From JBEINZ01 sp040377825 (GTDB taxonomy: Bacteria; Pseudomonadota; Alphaproteobacteria; Rhizobiales; Ancalomicrobiaceae): DNA of 27,035 bases. The DNA is taken from the NCBI GenBank assembly GCA_040377825.1, contig JBEINZ010000014.1, positions 1 through 27,035 of the forward strand. Reading direction: 5' to 3'. A program made the position numbers and the translations under genes. This document shows positions 15,073-22,967 of the stretch, in pieces. The stretch's first letter is position 1. Every line of letters starts with the position of its first letter. A model generated the notes under the pieces. It was not told the DNA's origin. It worked only from the letters and a program-made list of their open reading frames with translations, and ran no database searches.

Positions 15073-16533
15073 ATGATGTTGGGTCTAGCGGGCCATGTGG
15101 AATGGGACCGGATTAAGAAACGTTTGCGGGCCGAATTAGGTGAGGATGTCTTTACGAGCTGGTTTGCCCGGGTCGATCTGGAGTCCCACAACCAAGGTAT
15201 TGTCCATCTCTCGGTGCCGACTCGGTTTCTAAAGAGTTGGTTGCAGAGCAAGTACCTGGATCGATTGATGGGCCTGTGCCAGGACGAGTTCGGCGAGGTC
15301 CGCGAGATCGAATTCTCCGTTCGTAGCGCGATGCGGCAGCAGGCGGTGTCCGGTGGAGCGGCGGTCGAAACATGGTCCGAGCCAGCTCGAGATATGCGCC
15401 CAATCAAGGTTCAGCCGGCCGCGCCGCCAGTTCTGAGGCTTGTACCGGAATCGCAGATTTTGACCGCGGAGACCCGACACGAGGATGCTTTCGCGGGTTC
15501 ACCGCTCGATCCGCGTTACTCCTTCGAAACGTTTGTCGAAGGACGCTCGAATAGCTTGGCGCTCGCCGCCGCGCGCCGCGTGGCCGATAGTCGGCCTGGC
15601 GAAGCTATCGGCTTCAACCCGTTATTCGTGCATGCCGCCGTTGGCCTCGGCAAAACGCATCTCTTGCAGGCTATTGCCCATGCCGCGAAGGCCTCGGGAC
15701 GGCGGGTTCTCTACCTGACGGCCGAGTACTTCATGTATCGCTTCGTTGCGGCTTTGAAGTCCCAATCCGCTTTGGCGTTCAAGGAATCCTTGCGCGGCAT
15801 CGATCTGCTTTTGATCGACGACATGCAATTCCTTCAAGGACGTCAAATTCAACAGGAGTTCTGCCATACGCTGAATTCGCTGATCGACGGCGCCCGCCAA
15901 GTGGTCGTCGCGGCGGACCGTCCGCCGGTTGAACTAGAGACATTGGACGAACGTGTGCGCTCGCGCCTCGGTGGCGGCCTGCTCGCGGATATCACGGCCC
16001 CCGACTTCGAACTTCGTCATAAGATCGTTGCGAACCGTGTGGCCGTTGCCAAGAAATCGTTTCAGCAGCTTGCGATTTGCGAGGCGGTGATCGACTACGT
16101 CGCGCGCAATGTTACGTCGTCCGGTCGAGACTTGGACGGTGCCGTCAACCGGCTGGTCGCGCATAATCAGCTCTCCGGAGCGCCGGTAACGGTCGACATG
16201 GCCGAAACTGCCTTGCGCGATCTTCTGCGCGTGCGCGAAGCGCGTCGTGTGAAGATCGAGGATATTCAACGCATCGTTTGTAAGCAGTACAACGTTTCGA
16301 AGGCGGATCTTCTGTCGAGCCGTCGCACACGCACCGTTGTTCGGCCGCGTCAAATCGCGATGTATCTTGCAAAGACCTTGACGCCGCGCTCGCTTCCCGA
16401 GATCGGTCGTCGCTTCGGCAACCGAGATCACACGACGGTGCTGCATGCCGTGCGCAAGATCGAGGATATGATGAAAACCGACCGCGGCTTTGCCGACGAG
16501 GTTGATGTTCTGCGCCGCCAGTTCGACGCTTGA
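15073..16533 (+). CDS. dnaA: chromosomal replication initiator protein DnaA
   Basis: DnaA binds DnaA boxes at oriC and, with ATP, melts the origin. The 486-residue protein has domain I (WDRIKKRLRAELGEDVFTSWF near the start), a short linker domain II, the AAA+ domain III (SFETFVEGRSNSLA, Walker A, Walker B LLLIDDMQFLQG, sensor and arginine-finger segment RVRSRLGGGLLADI) and the domain IV DNA-binding signature (IGRRFGNRDHTTVLHAVRKIE). The Walker A motif reads AAVGLGKTH (residues 188-196, Lys194), so the usual first glycine is alanine. GGAGG at 15061-15065 supports the ATG at 15073; the next ATG, three bases on, is also possible. The gap before it holds a palindrome, and a terminator hairpin follows. 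Confidence 0.97.
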   Translation: MMLGLAGHVEWDRIKKRLRAELGEDVFTSWFARVDLESHNQGIVHLSVPTRFLKSWLQSKYLDRLMGLCQDEFGEVREIEFSVRSAMRQQAVSGGAAVETWSEPARDMRPIKVQPAAPPVLRLVPESQILTAETRHEDAFAGSPLDPRYSFETFVEGRSNSLALAAARRVADSRPGEAIGFNPLFVHAAVGLGKTHLLQAIAHAAKASGRRVLYLTAEYFMYRFVAALKSQSALAFKESLRGIDLLLIDDMQFLQGRQIQQEFCHTLNSLIDGARQVVVAADRPPVELETLDERVRSRLGGGLLADITAPDFELRHKIVANRVAVAKKSFQQLAICEAVIDYVARNVTSSGRDLDGAVNRLVAHNQLSGAPVTVDMAETALRDLLRVREARRVKIEDIQRIVCKQYNVSKADLLSSRRTRTVVRPRQIAMYLAKTLTPRSLPEIGRRFGNRDHTTVLHAVRKIEDMMKTDRGFADEVDVLRRQFDA

Positions 16534-16578
16534 TGTTGAGGCGCTTCGAAACCTCCGCGGGACGTTAGGACAGGTGTT

Positions 16579-16602
16579 CCGCCGGCGACTTTGGTCCGGC
16601 GG
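16579..16602 (+). other. stem-loop after dnaA
   Basis: CCGCCGG (16579-16585) pairs perfectly with CCGGCGG (16596-16602) over a ten-base loop, 46 bases after the dnaA stop codon. No T-run follows. It may work with the stronger hairpin at 16639-16665 in ending or protecting the dnaA transcript. Confidence 0.4.
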
Positions 16603-16638
16603 GATCGGTGGGACGCGAATATCTGCTCTGATGACGAC

Positions 16639-16668
16639 GGCCGCCCCGCGCCAGCGAGGGCGGCCTTT
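16639..16668 (+). terminator. probable terminator of dnaA
   Basis: GGCCGCCC (16639-16646) pairs with GGGCGGCC (16658-16665) and is followed by a short TTT. The stem is very GC-rich and perfect, but the T-run is weak, so termination may be partial or Rho-assisted. Confidence 0.6.
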
Positions 16669-16717
16669 GCATATCCTGCCATCGTCAAAGGCTCATTTCT
16701 CTTCGCGTCAAATGGTT

Positions 16718-16756
16718 CTTGAGCCTGTCCCGCTCGGATGATTCCATCCGTTCGGG
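16718..16756. repeat. hairpin before dapB, possible decayed copy of the dispersed repeat
   Basis: CCCG-ct-CGGATG (16729-16740) pairs with CATCCG-tt-CGGG (16745-16756) across a four-base loop. It is preceded by CTTGAGCC (16718-16725), the same octamer found in the two clear repeat copies, and is followed by GAAATGC as in the left half of copy 2. The relationship is suggestive only. Confidence 0.35.
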
Positions 16757-16812
16757 AAATGCACTAGAAGACCAAGAGGCGGTCGGAGCAATCGTCGGCG
16801 GGGGTAACTTGG

Positions 16813-17625
16813 ATGTCCGATATGCGTCTTGTTGTCGTTGGCGCGGCCGGCCGCATGGGCCGCGCCTTGATCCGGACGATCGTTGGGCTCGATGGGGTGA
16901 CGCTCGCGGGCGCGATCGAACATGGCGGATCTTCGCTCCTCGGACGCGACGCCGGCACCCTGGCGGGCCTCGAGCCGCTCGGCCTTGCCGTGACCGACGA
17001 TCCGCTGCCGATCTTTGCTAAGGCCGATGGCGTGTTGGACTTCACGACCCCGGCCGCAACGGTCGGTTTCGCGGAGATCGCGGCGCAGGCGCGTATCGTG
17101 CATGTGATCGGTACAACCGGTCTCCAGCCGGAGGACGAGGCGAAAATCGCCGCCGCCGCCCGTCATGCAGCCATTGTAAAGTCCGGCAATATGAGTCTTG
17201 GGCTCAATTTGCTCGCCGAACTCGTGCGCAGGGCCGCGCGGGCGTTGGACGAGGATTTCGATATCGAGATCGTGGAAATGCACCATCGCATGAAAGTCGA
17301 TGCTCCCTCCGGTACCGCGTTGCTGCTCGGCAAGGCGGCGGCGGAGGGTCGCGGGATCGATCTCGCCGCCCGTTCCGTGATGAGCAGAGAGGGCCATACC
17401 GGCCCGCGCGAACGCGGCGACATCGGCTTCGCGACCCTGCGCGGCGGCACGGTGGTCGGCGAACATGCCGTTGTGCTCGCCGGCGAGCATGAGCGAATCG
17501 AGCTTGTCCATAAGGCCGAGGATCGCTCGATCTTTTCGCGCGGCGCGGTGAAAGCGGCCCTCTGGGCGCGCGGGAAAAAGCCCGGCCTTTACTCGATGGC
17601 CGACGTGCTCGGCTTCTCCGACTGA
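16813..17625 (+). CDS. dapB: 4-hydroxy-tetrahydrodipicolinate reductase
   Basis: DapB reduces hydroxy-tetrahydrodipicolinate with NAD(P)H in the diaminopimelate/lysine pathway. The 270-residue protein has the dinucleotide motif VVVGAAGRMGRALI (glycines at 10, 13 and 16), the FTTPAATVGF and GTTGLQ segments, and the catalytic/substrate motif HHRMKVDAPSGTA, with His157, His158 and Lys161 close to the E. coli numbering (His159, Lys163). The length is normal. A G-rich ribosome site (GGGGGT) precedes the ATG. gpmA follows 34 bases after its stop codon, so the two and the overlapping GNAT gene are probably one operon. Confidence 0.96.
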   Translation: MSDMRLVVVGAAGRMGRALIRTIVGLDGVTLAGAIEHGGSSLLGRDAGTLAGLEPLGLAVTDDPLPIFAKADGVLDFTTPAATVGFAEIAAQARIVHVIGTTGLQPEDEAKIAAAARHAAIVKSGNMSLGLNLLAELVRRAARALDEDFDIEIVEMHHRMKVDAPSGTALLLGKAAAEGRGIDLAARSVMSREGHTGPRERGDIGFATLRGGTVVGEHAVVLAGEHERIELVHKAEDRSIFSRGAVKAALWARGKKPGLYSMADVLGFSD

Positions 17626-17659
17626 AACGAAACACGGCCTTGGGACGAAAGGATCGACG

Positions 17660-18280
17660 ATGGAGCGGCTTCTGGTACTGTGCCGGCATGGCGAGAGTGA
17701 ATGGAACAAACTCAATCTGTTCACCGGCTGGAAGGATCCGGCGCTGACGGAGAAGGGCGTCGCGGAAGCGCGCGCCGCCGGCCGCAGGCTTCGCGACATG
17801 GGCCTTTCCTTCGACGTCGCCTATACGTCGGCGCTGTCTCGGGCCCAAAGGACGCTCGATCTCATCCTGACCGAACTCGGCCAAACCGATCTCGCGATCC
17901 ATCGCGATCAAGCACTCAACGAACGCGATTACGGCGATCTTGCCGGTCTTAACAAGGATGACGCACGCCAGCGTTGGGGCGAAGAGCAGGTGCACATCTG
18001 GCGCCGCTCATACGACGTGCCCCCGCCGGGCGGCGAAAGCCTGAAGGATACGGCGGCGCGCGTGCTGCCCTATTTCGAGGCGCATATCATGCCCGATGTC
18101 ATGGCCGGCCACCGCGTCCTCGTCGCGGCGCACGGAAACTCGCTGCGCGCCCTTATCATGAAGCTCGAGGGATTGACCGGCGAGGAAATCATCAAGCGTG
18201 AACTCGCAACCGGCGTCCCGATCATCTACCGGTTCGCCGAGGATGGCTCGATCCTGGAGAAGCTGGATCTTTCTGCATGA
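17660..18280 (+). CDS. gpmA: 2,3-bisphosphoglycerate-dependent phosphoglycerate mutase
   Basis: GpmA interconverts 3- and 2-phosphoglycerate in glycolysis and gluconeogenesis. The 206-residue protein has the phosphohistidine motif LCRHGESEWN (His9 or His10 by numbering from Met), the FTGWKDPALTEKG segment typical of the dPGM group, the SALSRAQRT motif, the LNERDYGDLAGLNK region and the second catalytic histidine in AAHGNSLRAL (His158). It is slightly shorter than the E. coli enzyme (250), the usual length in alphaproteobacteria. AAGGA stands before the ATG. Its stop codon overlaps the start of the next gene (ATGA). Confidence 0.95.
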   Translation: MERLLVLCRHGESEWNKLNLFTGWKDPALTEKGVAEARAAGRRLRDMGLSFDVAYTSALSRAQRTLDLILTELGQTDLAIHRDQALNERDYGDLAGLNKDDARQRWGEEQVHIWRRSYDVPPPGGESLKDTAARVLPYFEAHIMPDVMAGHRVLVAAHGNSLRALIMKLEGLTGEEIIKRELATGVPIIYRFAEDGSILEKLDLSA

Positions 18281-18813
18281 GCGATCCGTCGGATTTGGCG
18301 ATCGTCAGGCTCGATGCGGAGGGGTTCGCCCGGCATCGGGCGGCTCTCGCCGAGATCCTCGTGGATTGTGTCGCCGGAAACGCTTCAATCGGCTTCGTCT
18401 GGCCTTTCGAAAGGGCCGACGCCCTTGTCTATTGGGATGGTCTGGTCGAACCCGTCGCGAGCGGCGCGGTTCGGCTCTTTGGCGCGTTTCAAAACGACGC
18501 GCTTGTCGGAACCGTCCAATTGCATATCGCCGGAAAAGCCAATCAGCCGCACCGCGCCGAGGTCGCCAAGGTGTTGGTTCCACGTCAGCATCGACGCTCG
18601 GGTATCGGACGTGCCCTGATGCTTGCCGCCGAGGACGAGGCCCGCCGGCTCGGCCGCTGGCACCTCCTGCTCGACACGGCCCGTGGCGGCGGCGCGGAAT
18701 CGCTCTACGAGAACCTCGGCTGGATCCCCTTCGGCACCTGCCCCGACTATGCGCTCAATCCGGACGGGACATTCATAGATACTGTCTACTATTGGAAACG
18801 ACTGACTCTTTGA
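18277..18813 (+). CDS. GNAT-family N-acetyltransferase
   Basis: This 178-residue protein is a GNAT acetyltransferase. Its acetyl-CoA loop RRSGIG (residues 106-111) sits in the typical setting VAKVLVPRQHRRSGIGRALM, and the later motifs LLDTARGGGAESLYENLGW and PFGTCPDYAL match a common family of small-molecule acetyltransferases. The ATG overlaps the gpmA stop codon (ATGA), so translation is coupled to gpmA; that does not prove a role in glycolysis. It ends 13 bases before the convergent stop codon of the Ada-like gene. The substrate is unknown. Confidence 0.85.
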   Translation: MSDPSDLAIVRLDAEGFARHRAALAEILVDCVAGNASIGFVWPFERADALVYWDGLVEPVASGAVRLFGAFQNDALVGTVQLHIAGKANQPHRAEVAKVLVPRQHRRSGIGRALMLAAEDEARRLGRWHLLLDTARGGGAESLYENLGWIPFGTCPDYALNPDGTFIDTVYYWKRLTL

Positions 18814-18826
18814 GCAGATGATCGGC

Positions 18827-19750
18827 TCATCGTGCGCCGCTTATCCGTCCTGTTTCCCAGCCCAAGATCGCGCGTTTGCGCGTCAGGCCCCAGTGGTAGC
18901 CGCACAGGTCCCCGGAGCGGCCGAGGACGCGGTGGCAGGGCACGACGAAGCTGATCGGGTTGCGGCCGACGGCCGAGCCGACCGCACGATGCGCCTTCGG
19001 GCTTCCAACGTGATCGGCGATATCGGAATAGCTGGTTGCCCGCCCCATCGGGATTTTCAAAAGCGTGCGCCACACGCGAATCTCGAAATCCGTGCCGATC
19101 AGAACCACGTTGAGCGGCCGATCCACCGTCCATTCTGACGGGTCGAATATGCGCGCCGCATAAGGTGCCGTCGCCGCCGCGTCCTCGATCAAGTCAGCGG
19201 CCGGCCAGCGGGCGGCCATGTCCGCAAGGGCCGTCTCCTCCTCGCCTTCATCGGCGAAACCGAGCCCGGCCAGCCCATGCTCGGTCACGACGATAATCGC
19301 CGCGCCGAATGGCGAACGGTGGAAGCCCCAGCGCATGAGAAGGCCCCGCCCGCGGGCACGATAGGCGCCGGGTGTCATGGCTTCGTGAGTGACGAACAGG
19401 TCGTGCAGCCGCCCAGGTCCAGACATGCCGAGTTCGTAGCTCGTATCAAGCACGCTCACTGATTCACGAAGCAGTTCCCGTGCGGCATCGAGCGTCAGGG
19501 CCTGCAAAAAGGCCTTGGGTGTCAGGCCTGCCCATCGCATGAAGAGCCGCTGCAGCGGTTCGGCACCAAGCCCGACGCGCGCGGCGATGGCTTCGACCGT
19601 CGGCTGCTCGCGCCAGTGTTCCGACATGATCGTGATCGCCTTGCGCACGAGCGCATAGTCGTCGCTTCGATCGTCAGACAGTGTGGCCGAACTGGCCGAA
19701 CTGGCCGAACTGGCCAACAAGGGGTCGGCGTGCAGCAAATCGACTGTCAT
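18827..19750 (-). CDS. AraC-type regulator fused to methylated-DNA-cysteine S-methyltransferase (Ada-like, no phosphotriester domain)
   Basis: The 307-residue protein joins an AraC-type helix-turn-helix (about residues 25-115: EAIAARVGLGAEPLQRLFMRWAG, divided over two helices) to a C-terminal O6-alkylguanine-DNA methyltransferase with the suicide active site PCHRVLG, the acceptor cysteine being Cys272. It repairs O6-methylguanine by taking the methyl group. The N-terminal Zn domain of full Ada, which takes methyl groups from phosphotriesters and switches the regulator on, is absent, so how its regulator half is activated is open. I choose the ATG at 19750, with GGGA upstream; the ORF extends to 19816. 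A 9-bp tandem repeat near its start codes for alternating Ser-Ser-Ala. Confidence 0.9.
   Translation of the reverse strand: MTVDLLHADPLLASSASSASSATLSDDRSDDYALVRKAITIMSEHWREQPTVEAIAARVGLGAEPLQRLFMRWAGLTPKAFLQALTLDAARELLRESVSVLDTSYELGMSGPGRLHDLFVTHEAMTPGAYRARGRGLLMRWGFHRSPFGAAIIVVTEHGLAGLGFADEGEEETALADMAARWPAADLIEDAAATAPYAARIFDPSEWTVDRPLNVVLIGTDFEIRVWRTLLKIPMGRATSYSDIADHVGSPKAHRAVGSAVGRNPISFVVPCHRVLGRSGDLCGYHWGLTRKRAILGWETGRISGAR
19682..19717. repeat. short tandem repeat, 9-bp unit, in the Ada-like gene
   Basis: The unit TGGCCGAAC occurs three times perfectly (19682-19708) and a fourth time with changes. On the coding strand it gives repeated Ser-Ala-Ser triplets between residues 12 and 24, before the helix-turn-helix. 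In-frame slippage would change length without breaking the gene. Confidence 0.85.
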
Positions 19751-19759
19751 GGCACTATC

Positions 19760-19796
19760 CCGCAAACGAAAATCGCCGGAGCCGATCACTCCGGCG
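19760..19796 (-). terminator. intrinsic terminator of the DUF2244 gene
   Basis: On the minus strand CGCCGGAG and CTCCGGCG (19789-19796 and 19774-19781) form a perfect eight-base stem with a seven-base loop, followed by ATTTTCGTTT. It lies about 90 bases after the DUF2244 stop codon and just before the Ada-like start, so it separates the two genes. Confidence 0.75.
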
Positions 19797-19887
19797 CTAT
19801 TCCACGCCGGCGGCACGACGCATGGCGAAGTCCGATACCCTTAGCGCCCGCCGTGTTGTTGCGACACCCGATTTCCGACGTTGACCG

Positions 19888-20433
19888 TCAGACGGTTTGG
19901 GCAGTTGGGCCTCCCGCCCGCGCGGTTGATAGCGCGAGCCGGAGCGCTTCGGCGAATGTAGTCCGATCGACCGGATTAAGGAACGCGCCGACATCAACGG
20001 CCCGCCCCCGTGAGAGCAAGCGAATTCGCGTGACGCCCTCGTCTTCGATCCGCTCGATCTCAAGCCGTGCCCAGACTGGGTTGAGCCTGATCTCTTGTGC
20101 GCGGCCAACCGCCGAGACCTTACGCACGACAATTTCCGTGACAGATACGGCGACTTCCTCGAAGGCGCGCGCGGCCTTCATATTGAGCCGAAACGCAAGC
20201 CAAATCAGAACGGCGTCCAGCCCAACAAAACCGACCACCGGCCAGGCGCCGATGCGCCAAAACGCGAGGCTGGTGATTGCCGAAAGGACCGCCACGGCTG
20301 CCATCAGCAGCAATATACCGCGACGCCCGAGTGATCTATGCGGCACGAGGACCGCGGAAAAGAACGGTTGTTCCTGGCCCGTGGCGATAGGCAGCGCAGG
20401 CTCGTCGTCGGCAATAGGCTTGGCGTTCGTCAT
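19888..20433 (-). CDS. DUF2244 integral membrane protein
   Basis: This 181-residue protein matches the pattern of the DUF2244 family, common in alphaproteobacteria and of unknown function. After a short polar N-terminus with the motif FFSAVLVPHRSLG it has two adjacent membrane helices (LLLMAAVAVLSAITSLAFW and VVGFVGLDAVLIWLAF), then a soluble cytosolic domain with strands ending in EIRLNPVWARLEIE and a basic region (LLSRGRAVDVG). I choose the start at 20433, since the 20 extra residues upstream would overlap the divergent nth gene. It is divergent from nth across about 22 bases. No function can be inferred. Confidence 0.82.
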   Translation of the reverse strand: MTNAKPIADDEPALPIATGQEQPFFSAVLVPHRSLGRRGILLLMAAVAVLSAITSLAFWRIGAWPVVGFVGLDAVLIWLAFRLNMKAARAFEEVAVSVTEIVVRKVSAVGRAQEIRLNPVWARLEIERIEDEGVTRIRLLSRGRAVDVGAFLNPVDRTTFAEALRLALSTARAGGPTAQTV

Positions 20434-20455
20434 GATCGATGAGTATAGGTGAGCG

Positions 20456-21244
20456 ATGGTCGATGAGAAGCCAAAACGCGAAGCAAAGTCCAACCGATCC
20501 GCGCCTGGAAGGCAAAAGCAACCGGCTGCCGACCGCGCGAAGAAGAAGCCGGACGCCGCGCTGATCGACTATTCGCCCGCCGAGATCCGCGCGATTTTCG
20601 AGCGCTTCCGCATGGTAAAGCCCGAGCCTCTGGGCGAACTGGACCATGTCAATGCGTTCACGCTCCTCGTCGCCGTCGTGCTTTCCGCGCAGGCAACGGA
20701 CGTCAGCGTTAACAAGGCAACCCGCGAACTCTTCCGGTTGGCCGACACGCCCGAACGGATGGTCGGCCTTGGCGAGGATCGCGTTCGCGACTTGATCAAG
20801 ACGATCGGCCTTTACCGTAATAAGGCCAAGAACACGGTTGCGCTGTCTCAAGTATTGATTGACCGACACAACGGCGAAGTACCGCGCGATCGCGAGGCGC
20901 TGACGGCTCTTCCTGGCGTCGGCCGCAAGACCGCTAACGTTGTTTTGAACAGCGCCTTCGGCGAGCCGACCATTGCCGTTGACACGCATATTTTCCGGAT
21001 CGGCAACCGGCTGCATCTCGCCCCGGGCAAAACGCCCGATGCCGTGGAAGCCATTCTAGACCGGATCATTCCGCCCGAATTCAAACGCCACGCCCATCAT
21101 TGGCTCATCCTTCACGGCCGCTACATCTGCAAGGCGCGCCGTCCGGACTGCGAGCGCTGTCCGATTGCCGATCTTTGTAAGTTCGAGGGAAAGACCGCGT
21201 TCGTCCCGTTGCTTGCCTCGGAAGTCGCGCCGCTTGAAGTTTAG
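20456..21244 (+). CDS. nth: endonuclease III (DNA glycosylase/AP lyase)
   Basis: Nth removes oxidised pyrimidines and cuts the DNA at the abasic site. The helix-hairpin-helix motif LPGVGRKTANVVL holds the catalytic Lys158, the aspartate follows in AVDTHIFRI (Asp176), 18 residues on as in the E. coli enzyme, and the [4Fe-4S] cluster cysteines form C-x6-C-x2-C-x5-C (CKARRPDCERCPIADLC). The protein has a basic, Lys/Arg/Ala-rich N-terminal extension of about 38 residues compared with E. coli, of the kind usual in this class. The start at 20456 follows AGGTGAG. Divergent from the DUF2244 gene. Confidence 0.95.
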   Translation: MVDEKPKREAKSNRSAPGRQKQPAADRAKKKPDAALIDYSPAEIRAIFERFRMVKPEPLGELDHVNAFTLLVAVVLSAQATDVSVNKATRELFRLADTPERMVGLGEDRVRDLIKTIGLYRNKAKNTVALSQVLIDRHNGEVPRDREALTALPGVGRKTANVVLNSAFGEPTIAVDTHIFRIGNRLHLAPGKTPDAVEAILDRIIPPEFKRHAHHWLILHGRYICKARRPDCERCPIADLCKFEGKTAFVPLLASEVAPLEV

Positions 21245-21356
21245 ATCGACGCCTCTGCACGGCACCCGCCTATAGTCGAGGTTGCGCCGGCGGGGCGTTT
21301 CCGCTACTCGCCACGGCACGGCCCGACGCTTACCCAATTGTTAACATGAGAGTTCC

Positions 21357-22358
21357 ATGAGCGACCCCATTTACGACGTACTCGGTATCGGCAACGCGAT
21401 CGTCGACGTCATCGCGCGAACCGAGGACGATTTTCTCGTCCGCGAAGGATTGGCCAAGGGCTCAATGCGGCTTATCGACGCCGAGGAAGCGACGCGCCTC
21501 TATAGCCATATGCCGGCCGCACGCATGATTTCCGGCGGGTGCGCGGGCAACACGGCCGCCGGCGTTGGTTCGCTCGGTGGCCGGGCGGCCTTCATCGGTA
21601 AGGTCGCGGCTGATGAGTTCGGCATCGCGTTTCGGCACGATATATCCGCCATGGGGATCCATTTCCCAACGACGGCGCTTCTCAATGGCGCGCCCACCGC
21701 CCGTTCCATGATTCTCGTCACGCCTGACGGCGAGCGGACGATGAACACCTTTCTCGGTGCATGTCAGCATCTCACCGAGGCCGATATTGACGAGGGGGTC
21801 GTCAGCGCGGCCGCGATCACATATTTGGAAGGCTATCTCTGGGACCCGCCGGAGGCGAAAGCCGCCTTTCGAAAGGCGGCCGCGATCGCTCATCGCCACG
21901 ATAGGCTGGTCGCGCTGACGCTGTCGGATGCATTCTGTGTCGATCGCTACCGCCCAGAATTCCATGAACTTCTTCGGACTGGAACGGTCGACATCGTCTT
22001 CGCCAATAGCGCGGAGGTGAAGTCGCTCTATCAGACGTCCGATTTTGACACGGCGGTCTCGGCGCTGCGTAACGACGCGAAGCTTGCGGCGGTGACGATG
22101 TCGGAAGACGGGTCGCTCGTTGTGACGCGCGAAGAAACAATTTCGGTTTCCGCCCATCCGGTCGAAACCGTCGTCGACACGACCGGCGCCGGCGATCTTT
22201 ATGCCGCTGGGTTTCTATTCGCGCTCGCGCGGGGCGCGGATCTCGCGACCTGCGCGACCTTCGGCGGCCTTGCGGCGGCGGAGATCATTTCTCATATCGG
22301 CGCGCGGCCGGAGGCCGATCTCGGGGATCTCGCGAGGCAATCCGGCCTATCGATTTAA
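21357..22358 (+). CDS. PfkB-family carbohydrate kinase, adenosine kinase-like
   Basis: This 333-residue protein is a PfkB/ribokinase-family kinase. The N-terminal YDVLGIGNAIVDVIA and the glycine pair in GGCAGNTAAGVGSLGG mark the substrate side; the C-terminal DTTGAGDLYAAGFLF is the anion-hole signature with the catalytic base Asp280. The closest group I know is the alphaproteobacterial protein usually named adenosine kinase, whose true substrate is rarely tested, so adenosine is family knowledge and not proven here. The ATG at 21357 follows a GAGAG run; another ATG 11 bases upstream is out of frame. It converges on the formyltransferase gene with an 18-base gap. Confidence 0.88.
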   Translation: MSDPIYDVLGIGNAIVDVIARTEDDFLVREGLAKGSMRLIDAEEATRLYSHMPAARMISGGCAGNTAAGVGSLGGRAAFIGKVAADEFGIAFRHDISAMGIHFPTTALLNGAPTARSMILVTPDGERTMNTFLGACQHLTEADIDEGVVSAAAITYLEGYLWDPPEAKAAFRKAAAIAHRHDRLVALTLSDAFCVDRYRPEFHELLRTGTVDIVFANSAEVKSLYQTSDFDTAVSALRNDAKLAAVTMSEDGSLVVTREETISVSAHPVETVVDTTGAGDLYAAGFLFALARGADLATCATFGGLAAAEIISHIGARPEADLGDLARQSGLSI

Positions 22359-22376
22359 GCTCAGGAAGAACTTGTC

Positions 22377-22967
22377 TTACAAACCCTTTTGCGGAGCCTT
22401 CGTCGCGAACTGCTCGTCCTGGGGCTTGGCCGGAATCGTGGCATGCTCGACCGCGTGGCGAATGACGCGCGCCATCAGGTCGAGCCCAAGCGGGGCCAGG
22501 GCCCGCTCCCAAAGGTCCCGCGCGCTCTCGCCTTTTTTGACGAAGACCCAGTCCTGCATGGCAATCGCGCCGGCGTCCATCCGCTCGGCTAGGTGATAGA
22601 TCGTGCCGCCGGCGATCGGATCGCCTTCCTTTACGGTCCATTCCACGGCTGCCATGCCGCGGTGGCGCGGCAGGAGCGAGGGATGGTAGCCAATGCCGCC
22701 GAGCCGCGCCTTGGCGAGCGCCTCGGTCGTGATACGCGCATGGCTATGCGCGGTGACGATGAGCTCGGTGCCATCGGGGATAAGCTCCGCCGGCACAAGA
22801 TGCGGGTCGGATTGCACAACGATCGGCAAGCCCGCCTTAGTCGCCGCGACGGCGAGTCGGTCTTCGGCGTTGAGCACGATCACCGCAAGGATCTCGACAT
22901 CCTCCTTCAGCAAAACCGCAAGAGCCGCCGCGCCGAAATAGCGCGAACCCACAACCGTAATCTTCAT
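22377..22967 (-). CDS. formyltransferase-like protein, catalytic Asn missing
   Basis: The 196-residue protein is a single formyl_trans_N domain (as in Fmt, PurN and ArnA) without the C-terminal tRNA-binding domain of Fmt. It starts MKITVVGSRYFGAAAL, has the motif GIGYHPSLLPRHRG and the later LAERMDAGAI. In active enzymes the first motif reads N-x-H and the second supplies an Asp; here His95 and Asp131 are kept but the Asn is Gly93. It may act on another substrate, be a sensor, or be inactive. GGGGAAG six bases before the ATG at 22967 settles the start; the ORF reads on for 71 codons upstream, but that is translated repeat DNA. Confidence 0.8.
   Translation of the reverse strand: MKITVVGSRYFGAAALAVLLKEDVEILAVIVLNAEDRLAVAATKAGLPIVVQSDPHLVPAELIPDGTELIVTAHSHARITTEALAKARLGGIGYHPSLLPRHRGMAAVEWTVKEGDPIAGGTIYHLAERMDAGAIAMQDWVFVKKGESARDLWERALAPLGLDLMARVIRHAVEHATIPAKPQDEQFATKAPQKGL

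Noticed and set aside
16708..17799. minus-strand ORF of 363 codons
   Set aside because: It is antisense to dapB and the start of gpmA; it is a shadow frame.
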